A DNA stretch of 64,000 nt from Nocardia anocheti (GTDB lineage: Bacteria > Actinomycetota > Actinomycetes > Mycobacteriales > Mycobacteriaceae), in contig NZ_JAQQFV010000013.1 of NCBI RefSeq assembly GCF_029675105.1, positions 1 to 64,000 on the forward strand, written 5' to 3'. Made by a program: the position numbers and the translations under genes. Numbering within the stretch: position 1 is the stretch's first letter; every line of letters begins with the position of its first letter. The notes beneath the pieces were generated by a model. The model was not told where the DNA came from and did no database searches. It saw only the letters and a list, made by a program, of their open reading frames with translations. This document shows positions 56,270 through 64,000 of this stretch, piece by piece.

Positions 56270-59041
56270 CTAGCCCGAGTTGCGCAGGGCGGTGGCCAGG
56301 CCGTTCATGGTGAGCAGGATTCCGCGCTTCACCAGTTCGGAGTCGTCACCGCCGCGCAGCCTGCGCAACAGATCCACCTGGAGCTGGTTCAGTGGCTCCA
56401 GGTAGGGGAAACGATTGTGGATCGACTCGGCCAGCGACGGGTTGTCGCTGAGCAGTTCGGCGTGGCCGGTGACCGCCTCGTACATCCGGACGGTGCGGGC
56501 GTGTTCGTCGCGGATCATGCCGAAGATCTCCGCGCGCAGCTCCGGGTCCTCGACCAGTTCGGCGTAGCGGGCGGCGATGTCGAGATCGCTCTTGGCCATC
56601 ACCTGCGCGAGGTTCGACAGCACCGTGCGGAAGAACGGCCAACGGTGATAGAGCTCGGTGAGCCGGGCCAGCTTCGCGGAATCGCCGTCGACCCAGTCCT
56701 CGAGCGCGGTGCCGGTGCCATACCAGCCCGGCAGCATCACCCTGGCCTGACTCCAGGCCATCACCCACGGAATGGCCCGCAGATCCGAGACCGAGTTGGT
56801 GGGTTTGCGCGAGGCGGGACGGCTGCCGATATTGAGATCGCCGACCTCGGCCACCGGGGTGGACTGGCGGAAGTATTCGACGAAACCCGGGGTGTCGTGC
56901 ACCAGGCGCGCGTAGGCGGCGCGGGCGCGGGCGGCGAGATCGTCGAGCAGGGCGTAAGCCGGTTCGGCGTCGTCGCCGAGGCCCTCCACGTCCAGCAGCG
57001 TCGATTCCAGGGTGCCCGCGATCAGTGATTCCAGATTGCGGTGTGCCGCACCCTGTTCGGAGTATTTGGCGGCGATCACCTCGCCCTGTTCGGTGAGCCG
57101 CAGCGACCCGTGCACCGCGCCCGCGGGCTGGGCGAGGATGGCGTCGTAGCTGCGTCCGCCACCGCGACCGACGGTGCCACCACGACCGTGGAACAGCCGC
57201 AGCCGGATGCCGGTCTCGCGGGCCACCTCCACCAGGTCCAGTTCGGCGCGGTACAGCGCCCAGTTGGCGGCCAGGTACCCGCCGTCCTTGTTGGAATCGG
57301 AGTAGCCGAGCATCACCTCCTGGCGCATCCCCGCCGCCGCGACGAGCTCGCGGTAGACCGGCACGTCCAGCACCGCCGACAGCGTCGCCGCGCCCGCGCG
57401 CAGGTCCTCGATCGTCTCGAACAGCGGCACGATGCCGACCGGGCAGCTCGGCGCGCCCTCGGCGGTGCCCGGATCGAGGATGCCCGCCTCTTTGAGCAGC
57501 AGCGCGGCCTCGAGCATGTCGCTCACCGAGGTGCACATGCTGATGATGTAGTTCGGCACGGCCGCCGCGCCGAAGGTGTCGATCACGTCCTTGGCGGCGC
57601 GCAGCACACCCAGTTCCTTGGTGGCCAGCTCGCTGAGCTGCGCGCGCGGACCCAGCAGCGGCCTGCGGGTGCGCAGTTCGTCGGCGAGCAGGGCGACCCG
57701 CTCGGCCTCGGACAGACTCGCGTAGTCCGCGTGCGCGCCGGACCAGGCGAGCAGTTCGGCCACGACCTGCTCGTGGACCTCGGAGTTCTGCCGCATGTCC
57801 AGACCCTGCAGGTGGAAGCCGAAGGTCTCGATCGCATGGCGCAGGGCCGCGAGCCGGTCGTCGGCGAGCAGGCCGTCACCGCTGGCCCGCATCGACACGT
57901 CGACGGCGTCGAGATCGTCGAGGACGGCCTGCGGGGTCGGATACGGTTCGGCCGCGGTATCCAGCCCGCTCTCCGGCAGCACGCCGAGCGCGCGGCGGGC
58001 AGTGGCGCTGAGGCGGGCCCGGATCGCGTGCAGCGCACGGCGATACGGTTCGTCGGCGAAGAACGCCGGGTCCTCGTATCCGGCCCGGGCGAGCGCGGCG
58101 ACCGCGTCGCTGACCGGCACCAGCCGACCCGACTGCGACAGCGACTTCTCCAGCTCGACCAGCTCGTCGAGGTAGCGGCCGAAGGCGAAACCGGCGGCCT
58201 GCTCGGCGGCGGTGTGCACCACCTCGGCGGTGACATACGGATTGCCGTCGCGGTCGCCGCCGATCCAGGAGCCGGGGCGCAGGATCGGTCGGGCCAACAG
58301 GTCGGCCTCGGGCCAGCGGTAGCGCAGCGCGGCGCGAACCTGGGCGTTGATCTCGGGGATCACGTCGTAGAGGGTGAGGTCGTAGTAGCGCAGGCCGACG
58401 GCGATCTCGTCCTGGATGCGCAAGCGCGCCAAGCGGATCAGCGCCGTGCGCCACAGCGTCAGCACAGCGCGGCGGATGCGCAGTTCGCTCTCGCCGTAGC
58501 CGGGGTCGCCGGGGTCGAGCCTGCGGCGCAGGCGCATCAGGCCGGTGATCTCGGACTGCACGTCGAAGACGGTGCGCCTGCGGGTCTCGGTGGGGTGGGC
58601 GGTGATCACCGGGGAGACCAGCGCGTCGGCCAGCAGCTCGCCCACCGTCTCGCCGTCGAGTTCGGCGGCGTCGAGTTTGGCGTAGGTGGCGGCCAGCGAG
58701 GAGTCCTGCGGCGGTTCCCCGGCCGCGACGTGCACGGCGCGGCGGCGGTCGCGCTGGAGGTCCTCGGCGAGATTGGCCAGCAGCACGAAGTAACTGAACG
58801 CCCGGATCAGCGGGATGGCGACCTCGGTGGGTGTGCCGTCGAGCATGTCGGCGACCGCGCTGCGTTCGACCTCCTCGCGCCGCACCCGGAACGCCTCGAT
58901 GCGCACCCGTTCGATCAGGTCGAACACCTCAGGGCCCTCGTGGTCACGAATGGTGTCGCCCAGGATGCCGCCGAGAAACCGGATGTCCTCGCGCAGCGGC
59001 CGGGTCGCTTCCTGTTCCGTCTCGATCCGCGCTTCGCCCAT
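56270..59041 (-). CDS. ppc: Phosphoenolpyruvate carboxylase
   Basis: Anaplerotic enzyme adding bicarbonate to phosphoenolpyruvate to form oxaloacetate. It has 923 residues. Catalytic blocks: VITAHPTETRRRTVFD (His about 150), GGDRDGNPYVT (about 258), LGYSDSNKDGGYLAANWALY, FHGRGGTVGRGGG (about 580) and the C-terminal LLTMNGLATALRNSG essential for activity. The ATG at 59041 gives MGEARIETEQEATRPLREDIRFLG; an ATG 27 bp further upstream is less likely. Confidence 0.96.
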   Translation of the reverse strand: MGEARIETEQEATRPLREDIRFLGGILGDTIRDHEGPEVFDLIERVRIEAFRVRREEVERSAVADMLDGTPTEVAIPLIRAFSYFVLLANLAEDLQRDRRRAVHVAAGEPPQDSSLAATYAKLDAAELDGETVGELLADALVSPVITAHPTETRRRTVFDVQSEITGLMRLRRRLDPGDPGYGESELRIRRAVLTLWRTALIRLARLRIQDEIAVGLRYYDLTLYDVIPEINAQVRAALRYRWPEADLLARPILRPGSWIGGDRDGNPYVTAEVVHTAAEQAAGFAFGRYLDELVELEKSLSQSGRLVPVSDAVAALARAGYEDPAFFADEPYRRALHAIRARLSATARRALGVLPESGLDTAAEPYPTPQAVLDDLDAVDVSMRASGDGLLADDRLAALRHAIETFGFHLQGLDMRQNSEVHEQVVAELLAWSGAHADYASLSEAERVALLADELRTRRPLLGPRAQLSELATKELGVLRAAKDVIDTFGAAAVPNYIISMCTSVSDMLEAALLLKEAGILDPGTAEGAPSCPVGIVPLFETIEDLRAGAATLSAVLDVPVYRELVAAAGMRQEVMLGYSDSNKDGGYLAANWALYRAELDLVEVARETGIRLRLFHGRGGTVGRGGGRSYDAILAQPAGAVHGSLRLTEQGEVIAAKYSEQGAAHRNLESLIAGTLESTLLDVEGLGDDAEPAYALLDDLAARARAAYARLVHDTPGFVEYFRQSTPVAEVGDLNIGSRPASRKPTNSVSDLRAIPWVMAWSQARVMLPGWYGTGTALEDWVDGDSAKLARLTELYHRWPFFRTVLSNLAQVMAKSDLDIAARYAELVEDPELRAEIFGMIRDEHARTVRMYEAVTGHAELLSDNPSLAESIHNRFPYLEPLNQLQVDLLRRLRGGDDSELVKRGILLTMNGLATALRNSG

Positions 59042-59088
59042 GGACAGACAGTATTGCCGCGCGGCCACCGGCGCGACCCGGCGACGCG

Positions 59089-59646
59089 CTACAGCGAGCG
59101 GATCACTCTGGCGGGGTTCCCGGCGGCGAAGACGCGGTCGGGCAGGTCGCGGGTCACCACGCTGCCCGCGCCGACCACCACGTCGTCACCGATGGTCACC
59201 CCGGGACACACGATCACCCCGCCGCCGAACCAGGCGTTGTTCCCGATCCGGATGGGCGCGGCCGATTCCCAGCGCTGCCTGCGCTTGTCGTGGTCGTCCA
59301 TCGGATGCAGGGCGGTCAGCAGCTGACAGCGCGGGCCGATCGAGCAGTCGTCACCGATGACGATGGGCGCGCAGTCCAGCAGGATGGCGTCGTAGTTGAG
59401 GAAGCTGTGGGCACCGATCTCGATCAGGTAGCCGTAGTCGCACTGCAAGCGCGGCATGATCCACGAGCCCTCGCCGATCTCGCCGAGCAGATCGGTGAGC
59501 AGCGCGTTGCGTCGGTCGGTCTCGTCGGGGCCGGTGCGGTTGAACTCGTCGCAGAGTCGTTGTGCCTGTTGCCGTTCGGCCACCAGTTCCGGATCGTTGT
59601 CCCGGTACAGCTCCCCCGCCAGCATCCGCTGCTTGTGCTCACCCAT
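59089..59646 (-). CDS. Maltose/galactoside O-acetyltransferase-type hexapeptide enzyme
   Basis: 185 residues of the LacA/Maa family. The N-terminal KQRMLAGELYRDNDPELVAERQQAQRLCDEFN is the characteristic Mac domain, followed by left-handed beta-helix repeats (IGAHSFLNYDAILLDCAPIVIGDDCSIGP), the catalytic His in LLTALHPMDD, and VVVGAGSVVTRDLPDRVFAAGNPARVIR. It acetylates the C6 hydroxyl of sugars using acetyl-CoA; the in vivo acceptor is usually unknown. 47 bp upstream of ppc in the same direction. Confidence 0.92.
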   Translation of the reverse strand: MGEHKQRMLAGELYRDNDPELVAERQQAQRLCDEFNRTGPDETDRRNALLTDLLGEIGEGSWIMPRLQCDYGYLIEIGAHSFLNYDAILLDCAPIVIGDDCSIGPRCQLLTALHPMDDHDKRRQRWESAAPIRIGNNAWFGGGVIVCPGVTIGDDVVVGAGSVVTRDLPDRVFAAGNPARVIRSL

Positions 59647-59738
59647 GCGGCCGAGTCTAGGGCGCGGGCGGCGCGGCTCGGCGTCGCCGCGGGTGTCTGG
59701 GCCAGTCCGTCCGGGGTCGTGGTCAGTAGGGTCGAGGC

Positions 59739-60377
59739 GTGAAACCGGCGCGCACTCGACACAACTACACCGGCACCTCGGTCGCCGAACGGCAGGTCGA
59801 GCGCCGGGCGCTGTTCATCGAAGCCGGGCTGAGCGTGTTCGCGGAGAAGTCCTACGCCAACAGTTCGCTGACCGATGTCTGCGCGGCGGCGGGACTGTCG
59901 CGGCGGCAGTTCTACGAGCTGTTCGCCGACCGCGAGGAACTGCTCGTAGCGGTCTACGACAGCGTGCAGGGCCGGGCGCGCGCGGCGGTGGCCGAGGCGC
60001 TGGCCGCGAGTGGGTCCACCGATCTGCGCACGTTGGTCGACGTGGCCATCCGCGCCTACACCCAGGCCATCACCGCCGATATCCGGTGCGCCACCGTCGC
60101 TTTCGTGGAGATCGTGGGCGTGAGCCCGGCGGTCGAGGCGCATCGGGCGGGCATCAGGGACCAGTGGGGCGAGGTGGTCCAGGCGATCGCGGCGGGCGTG
60201 CCGGACGCGCGCACACCGCCCGGTGGCTGGCGGGTGGCGATGTCGGCCTTCATCGGCGCGGTCAACGGTGCCGTGCACCAGTGGAGCCTGGACGATCCGC
60301 GTCCGCCCGTCGACGAGCTCGTCGAGGTGTTCTCCACCCTGCTCAACGCCCTGACCTCGGACGCCCAACCTCGCTGA
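59739..60377 (+). CDS. TetR-family transcriptional regulator
   Basis: 212 residues. Helix-turn-helix about 20-70 (ERRALFIEAGLSVFAEKSYANSSLTDVCAAAGLSRRQFYELFADREELL), then an all-helical ligand domain. GTG start. It is 80 bp upstream of a secreted lipase gene in the same direction, with a strong palindrome between them, so it probably represses the lipase in response to a fatty acid or similar ligand. Confidence 0.88.
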   Translation: MKPARTRHNYTGTSVAERQVERRALFIEAGLSVFAEKSYANSSLTDVCAAAGLSRRQFYELFADREELLVAVYDSVQGRARAAVAEALAASGSTDLRTLVDVAIRAYTQAITADIRCATVAFVEIVGVSPAVEAHRAGIRDQWGEVVQAIAAGVPDARTPPGGWRVAMSAFIGAVNGAVHQWSLDDPRPPVDELVEVFSTLLNALTSDAQPR

Positions 60378-60415
60378 TTGCGATCTACGCCACACCCGTG
60401 CCATAGTAGCCCTCA

Positions 60416-60435
60416 TTGAGACGGTGCCGTCTCAA
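60416..60435. promoter_or_regulatory. Palindromic operator before the lipase gene
   Basis: TTGAGACGG-TG-CCGTCTCAA: perfect 9-bp arms, 22 bp before the lipase ATG. TAGTAG at about 60404 just upstream could be the -10 box, so a bound repressor would block transcription start. Confidence 0.72.
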
Positions 60436-60457
60436 ATCACGTGAGGACTGAGCACGC

Positions 60458-61843
60458 ATGACATCTCCTACCGTTGCGCGGTGGCTGGCCCTGGTCACCG
60501 GTGTGATCGCGGTGAGTTCGGCCGTCGTGGCAGGCCCGGCCCCGGCCGAGCCGACGGGCATCGCCCCCGCGCCGGTGATCCCGCTCCCGCCCGAGCTGGA
60601 CCCCGGCTTCTACCTTCCGCCCGCCGACGTGGTCGCCGCGACCGCGCCGGGGCAGATCATCGCCGCCCGCCAGGTCACCGTCGCCGACTTCGGCCTGCTG
60701 CCGATCGACGTGGACGCCTGGCAGGTGTCCTACCGCTCGAACAACAGCCGCGACGAGGCCATCCCCGCGGTGGCCACGCTCATCAAGCCGCGCGGCACGG
60801 CGGTCGAGCCGCGCAAGCTGCTGTCGGTACAGCTGGCCGAGGACTCGACCGCGGGCTACTGCGCGCCGTCCTACGCGCTGCAACATCTCTCGGTGGCGCC
60901 GGTCGCCGGACAGATCGTCGTCCCGGCCGAATTCCTGTTCGCGCAGGCCGCTCTCGCGCAGGGCTGGGCGGTCGTGGTTCCGGATCACCAGGGCCCGAAC
61001 TCGGCCTACGCCGCCGGTCCGCTGGCGGGCCGGATCACCCTCGACGGCATCCGCGCGGCGACCCATTTCGCCCCGCTCGAGGCCGGACCGGACGCCCGGG
61101 TGGGCCTCTACGGCTACTCCGGCGGCTCGATCGCGACCGGGCACGCCGCCGAACTGCACGCCTCCTACGCGCCCGAACTGAACATCGTCGGCGCCGCGGA
61201 AGGGGGTGTCGGCGCCGATCTCGGTGCCGCGCTGCGCATGGCCAACAACCAGGCCACCTCGGGTCTGGTCTTCGCGGCGGTGCTGGGCCTCACGCGCGAA
61301 TATCCCGACTTCGCCGCCTATCTCGACCAGCGCCTCGACCCGGTCGGCAAGGGCCTGTCCGCGATCAAGTCGCCCCTGTGCGTGCAGTACCAGTCGGCGC
61401 TGCTGCCGTTCCTGAACATGATCGGCATGATCTCCTCCGACGGCGACCCGCTCGACGACGCGCCCGTCGCCGCCATGCTCGCCGACACGAAGATGGGCAG
61501 GACGGTGCCCGACATACCGATGTTCCTGTGGCATTCGGCCTGGGACGAGATCCTGCCGCTCTCGGCCACCGACACCCTGGTCGACACCTACTGCCGCGAC
61601 CCGAACACCTCGCTGAGCTACACCCGCGACCACGCCAGCGAACACATCGTCGCCGAAGTCGTCGGTGGTCCGTCCGCCCTGCTGTGGCTGCGCGAGCGCC
61701 TCGACGGCATCCCCGCCGCCCCCGGCTGCACCATCAGCGACGCGGCCACCATGGCCGCCACCCCGGGCGCCCTCGAATTCCTCGGCGACACCCTCGCCGC
61801 CAAATTCGCCACCCTCTTCGGCACGCCCCTCGGCTCCCGCTGA
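60458..61843 (+). CDS. Secreted lipase (LIP family)
   Basis: 461-residue alpha/beta hydrolase with a signal peptide (about 1-31, ending AGPAPAEP). It has the features of the secretory lipase family found in mycolata and Candida: DEAIPAVATLIKPRG, VVVPDHQGPNSAYAAG, the nucleophile elbow YGYSGGSIATG (about 225), acid LWHSAWDEILPL (about 360) and catalytic His SEHIVAEV. Cys residues in GYCAP, PLCVQY and GCTIS may form disulfides. Predicted to hydrolyse extracellular triacylglycerols or esters. Regulated by the upstream TetR protein if the palindrome is its site. Confidence 0.9.
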   Translation: MTSPTVARWLALVTGVIAVSSAVVAGPAPAEPTGIAPAPVIPLPPELDPGFYLPPADVVAATAPGQIIAARQVTVADFGLLPIDVDAWQVSYRSNNSRDEAIPAVATLIKPRGTAVEPRKLLSVQLAEDSTAGYCAPSYALQHLSVAPVAGQIVVPAEFLFAQAALAQGWAVVVPDHQGPNSAYAAGPLAGRITLDGIRAATHFAPLEAGPDARVGLYGYSGGSIATGHAAELHASYAPELNIVGAAEGGVGADLGAALRMANNQATSGLVFAAVLGLTREYPDFAAYLDQRLDPVGKGLSAIKSPLCVQYQSALLPFLNMIGMISSDGDPLDDAPVAAMLADTKMGRTVPDIPMFLWHSAWDEILPLSATDTLVDTYCRDPNTSLSYTRDHASEHIVAEVVGGPSALLWLRERLDGIPAAPGCTISDAATMAATPGALEFLGDTLAAKFATLFGTPLGSR

Positions 61844-61853
61844 GCGCCTCCGC

Positions 61854-61892
61854 AATCCCCCTGGCAGCTCCCTCGTCGCCGCCAGGGGGATT
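61854..61892 (+). terminator. Terminator after the lipase gene
   Basis: 12-bp perfect stem (AATCCCCCTGGC and complement) with a 15-nt loop, 10 bp past the stop codon; a weak T-containing stretch follows. Confidence 0.75.
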
Positions 61893-62003
61893 GATGGTCA
61901 TTTGCCCAGTTCGCGATCGAATCTTCGGATATACATCTTGACGTAGAATGTCACTCTGTTTCAGACTCCTCCGGATCGTCGATTCCGGACAGGAGGTGAC
62001 CCG

Positions 62004-62630
62004 TTGACCGACAGCGCGCGGGCAGCACTCGAGATTCTTCGCGATGCGAGCCAGTTCAAGTGGTACGTCATTCCGCTGTTGTTACTGGTCATCTACGCCT
62101 ACGCGGTGGAGGTCGAGCGACGGAACTGGAATGTCTTCTTCGCGGGGCTGGCGTTGTGGGGCATGGACTGGTTCAACGAGATCTGGAACGCGCTGGTCTT
62201 CCACGGCACCGGCCGGGCTCCGGTGTGGGGTGCCGTCGGGCCGACGGCCTATCAGATACTGATCGGGCTCAATATCGAGATCTGCTTCATGTTCGCGATC
62301 ATGGGCATCGCGGCCGCGAAGATGCTGCCGCCGAGGGACACCCGCATTCTGGGGATGCCGAATCGGCCGGTGCTCGTCGCGGTCAACTCCGCGGCGGCGG
62401 TCGGGGTGGAGATCGCGCTCAGCAAGGCGGGCGTACTGACCTGGGAATGGTCCTGGTGGCAACCCGGATTCCCGTTCCTGATCTTCGCCATCGGTTATGT
62501 CCCGTTCTTCGCGATGTGCTTTCTCGTGCACGACCTGGAGAGGGTACGGACCAAGGCCCTCGTGGTGGGTGCGATCTTCGGGGTCGACGCGCTCGCGTTG
62601 GTCGTCTGCGGCGCGGCAGGGTGGCTGTGA
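62004..62630 (+). CDS. Conserved multi-spanning membrane protein
   Basis: 208 residues and about six transmembrane helices (FKWYVIPLLLLVIYAYAVEV first). Charged loops include EVERRNWN, and the sequence is Trp-rich around LALWGMDWFNEIWNALVFHG. The start is TTG, but it is preceded by the near-ideal AGGAGGTGA at 4-nt spacing, which decides the start. I do not recognise a functional family. GTGA overlap with the next gene implies they act together. Confidence 0.8.
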   Translation: MTDSARAALEILRDASQFKWYVIPLLLLVIYAYAVEVERRNWNVFFAGLALWGMDWFNEIWNALVFHGTGRAPVWGAVGPTAYQILIGLNIEICFMFAIMGIAAAKMLPPRDTRILGMPNRPVLVAVNSAAAVGVEIALSKAGVLTWEWSWWQPGFPFLIFAIGYVPFFAMCFLVHDLERVRTKALVVGAIFGVDALALVVCGAAGWL

Positions 62631-63961
62631 AGCGGCGGGGCCGCGCGGCGCTCGCGGTGGCGGGGTTGGTTGTCGCGGGCCTGACGGTACCGTCGGCGGG
62701 TGTCGCCGATCCGGGATGCGTGCTGATGGGGACGGTCGGGACCCCGGAGATCACCGTCGACGAGTCCACCGCGGGCCTGGACGCGCTGGCGCCCGCCACC
62801 ATCGAGCTGCCGGATCAGGTGTACCTGCGCGGTACCACCGAATCGTTCGACCGGCGCTGGAGCTTCGCCACCCGTGGCGGGCAGATCTACGCCAAAGAGG
62901 CCGCCGCCCAGGGCGGTTGGCGGCAGCTGGATCTCCCCGGCTGCCTCTCCGGCCGGATCGCTGGAGTCTCCGCCGACGACGACGAGCTGATGGCGATCGA
63001 CCGCGACGGCCGATTCTTCACCATGGACCGCGCGCTCAGCGCACCGAAGGACTGGAACTGGAGCGGGCGCTACGGCACACCGCTGTGGACCGGCCCCGGC
63101 AACACGCTGCCGCCGGGCGCGCTCACCTGGTCGTGGTCGGTACTGTCGCCCGGGGAGGACCACGTGTGGCGGGACACCGCGGGCAACGACCATCCGGTGG
63201 GCGGCGCGAAGGTCTCCCACGTCTTCGCGCTGACTCACGACGGTACCCGCATCCAGTACGTGGACCCGTGGCTGCCGGTCGATCACAGCTACGAGATGTC
63301 CACGCCGCTGGGTGGGCGCTTCCGCGGCATCGCCCTGTCCACCAGCGCCTCGACCTCGCTGATCGTCAACCAGTACGGTGACTTCTACACGCGCCTCTAC
63401 GATTTCGACATCTCCGGCGCCGACAAGGTCTTCTTCCGCTACTCCTACGACGACCAGCGTGGCCTGCCCGAGGCGCCCGACATGCTCGCCGAGCGGATCG
63501 ACGCGCGCTACGCCGCCATCCAGTTGCCCGCCCCCGGCTGGGTCCGTCAGCCGAAGATCCCCGGGGAGATCACCGATCGGCTCTCCATCCATCGCACGGG
63601 TCCGGGTTCCGACGCCACACCCGGTGGTCTACGGGCCGAGATCACGTCCTTCGATCTCGCGGTCTCGCCCACTCCGCTCCGGCTCACCTTCCCGGACGGC
63701 ACCGCGCGCGAGCTGCTGTTGCACACCGTCGACGGCCTGCGCCAGACACCCCAGCAGCCCGGAATCACCGCGCAGCCAAGGGTTTTCGATGGAACCGTCG
63801 AGGTCGCGCCCGGACTGTTCGATGATCCCTCGCTGTCGGACACCGCCCGCGACATCCTCCGCGACGCGGTGCGCGATCACCGCTTCATCGACACCCCGGT
63901 CGTCGTGACCGACACCGCGTTCCGGGTGGAGACGTGGAATCTCACACTGATCCGTACCTGA
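62627..63961 (+). CDS. Secreted protein of unknown function, possible beta-propeller
   Basis: 444 residues, GTG start overlapping the membrane protein stop by 4 bp. A Sec signal peptide (KRRGRAALAVAGLVVAGLTVPSAGVA) precedes an acidic exported chain. It has repeated segments of the type DGRFFTMDRAL, DGTRIQYVDPWL and YGDFYTRLYDFD that suggest blades of a beta-propeller. A C-terminal region (SFDLAVSPTPLRLTFPDGTARELLLHTVDG) looks like a separate beta domain. No catalytic motif recognised. It ends 39 bp before the window edge. Confidence 0.78.
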   Translation: MKRRGRAALAVAGLVVAGLTVPSAGVADPGCVLMGTVGTPEITVDESTAGLDALAPATIELPDQVYLRGTTESFDRRWSFATRGGQIYAKEAAAQGGWRQLDLPGCLSGRIAGVSADDDELMAIDRDGRFFTMDRALSAPKDWNWSGRYGTPLWTGPGNTLPPGALTWSWSVLSPGEDHVWRDTAGNDHPVGGAKVSHVFALTHDGTRIQYVDPWLPVDHSYEMSTPLGGRFRGIALSTSASTSLIVNQYGDFYTRLYDFDISGADKVFFRYSYDDQRGLPEAPDMLAERIDARYAAIQLPAPGWVRQPKIPGEITDRLSIHRTGPGSDATPGGLRAEITSFDLAVSPTPLRLTFPDGTARELLLHTVDGLRQTPQQPGITAQPRVFDGTVEVAPGLFDDPSLSDTARDILRDAVRDHRFIDTPVVVTDTAFRVETWNLTLIRT

Positions 63962-64000
63962 CCGCGAATCAGACTCAGGCCGGGGTGAGGATGGCGAGGA

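Noticed and set aside
57041..59326. 761-residue open frame opposite ppc
   Set aside because: Mirror of a highly conserved ppc gene; composition rich in Arg, Gly, Val and His, with no domains.
1..64000. tRNA genes, CRISPR arrays, insertion sequences or prophage genes
   Set aside because: No cloverleaf-type sequence, regularly spaced repeat array, transposase motif or phage gene was seen on reading both strands by eye; a covariance-model or profile search could still find a tRNA I missed.

Overview
The window is high-GC, densely packed actinobacterial chromosome, most likely from a mycolic-acid bacterium of the Nocardia/Rhodococcus group. The evidence is the gene order tyrS, mpg, ABC exporter with TetR, Trm112-like protein and fused hydrolase/acyl-CoA synthetase, which I know from Mycobacterium tuberculosis (Rv1689 back to Rv1683), together with a complete mce operon, the argCJBDFR and argGH blocks, many GTG starts and ATGA/GTGA stop-start overlaps, and an actinobacterial rRNA-type promoter at the left edge. 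I saw no tRNA, CRISPR array, insertion sequence or phage gene. The nearest sign of decay is one broken methyltransferase gene at about 8.4-9.0 kb.

Layout. 0-0.33 kb: two tandem rRNA-operon-type promoters firing left out of the window. 0.33-9.3 kb: tyrS, mpg, an ECF41-type sigma factor with its FAD oxidoreductase partner, a multicopper oxidase, an ABC-2 exporter with TetR regulator, the methyltransferase remnant and a Trm112-like protein. 9.35-14.4 kb: a four-gene cell-surface sugar set (GtrA, YfhO-like membrane protein, GT2 glycosyltransferase, WecE-like aminotransferase) that splits the mycobacterial-type neighbourhood. 14.4-21.0 kb: fused lipase/acyl-CoA synthetase, a small conserved protein, a beta-lactamase-fold esterase, threonine ammonia-lyase and an SMR efflux protein. 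21.0-23.7 kb: argH and argG. 23.9-26.0 kb: three tiny acidic amphipathic proteins, a GNAT acetyltransferase and an aldose epimerase. 26.3-35.9 kb: a ten-gene mce operon (yrbEA, yrbEB, mceA-F and two associated genes). 35.9-38.1 kb: an MFS exporter and its TetR regulator. 38.1-43.9 kb: argR-F-D-B-J-C, transcribed leftward.

43.9-48.7 kb holds an antiporter, a PNPOx-like protein with a divergent WYL regulator, and an FAD monooxygenase with a divergent TetR regulator. 48.7-56.0 kb is a divergent catabolic cluster: GntP permease, KDPG aldolase, N-acyl-D-amino-acid deacylase and a fold-type III PLP lyase on one side, a PfkB kinase, IclR regulator and RidA on the other. Together they fit a route from N-acetyl-D-glucosaminate (oxidised GlcNAc) via D-glucosaminate and 2-keto-3-deoxygluconate to pyruvate and glyceraldehyde-3-phosphate. 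56-64 kb: a 55-residue secreted peptide, ppc, a maltose-type acetyltransferase, a TetR regulator, a secreted lipase and a membrane/secreted protein pair.

The arginine genes, contiguous in M. tuberculosis, are split here by about 14 kb carrying the mce operon and small-protein region. Both halves carry the same two-box ArgR-type operator. Regulator genes repeatedly sit beside clear palindromic operators, the most regular being three 16-bp sites spaced exactly 21 bp apart at 48.05-48.10 kb.
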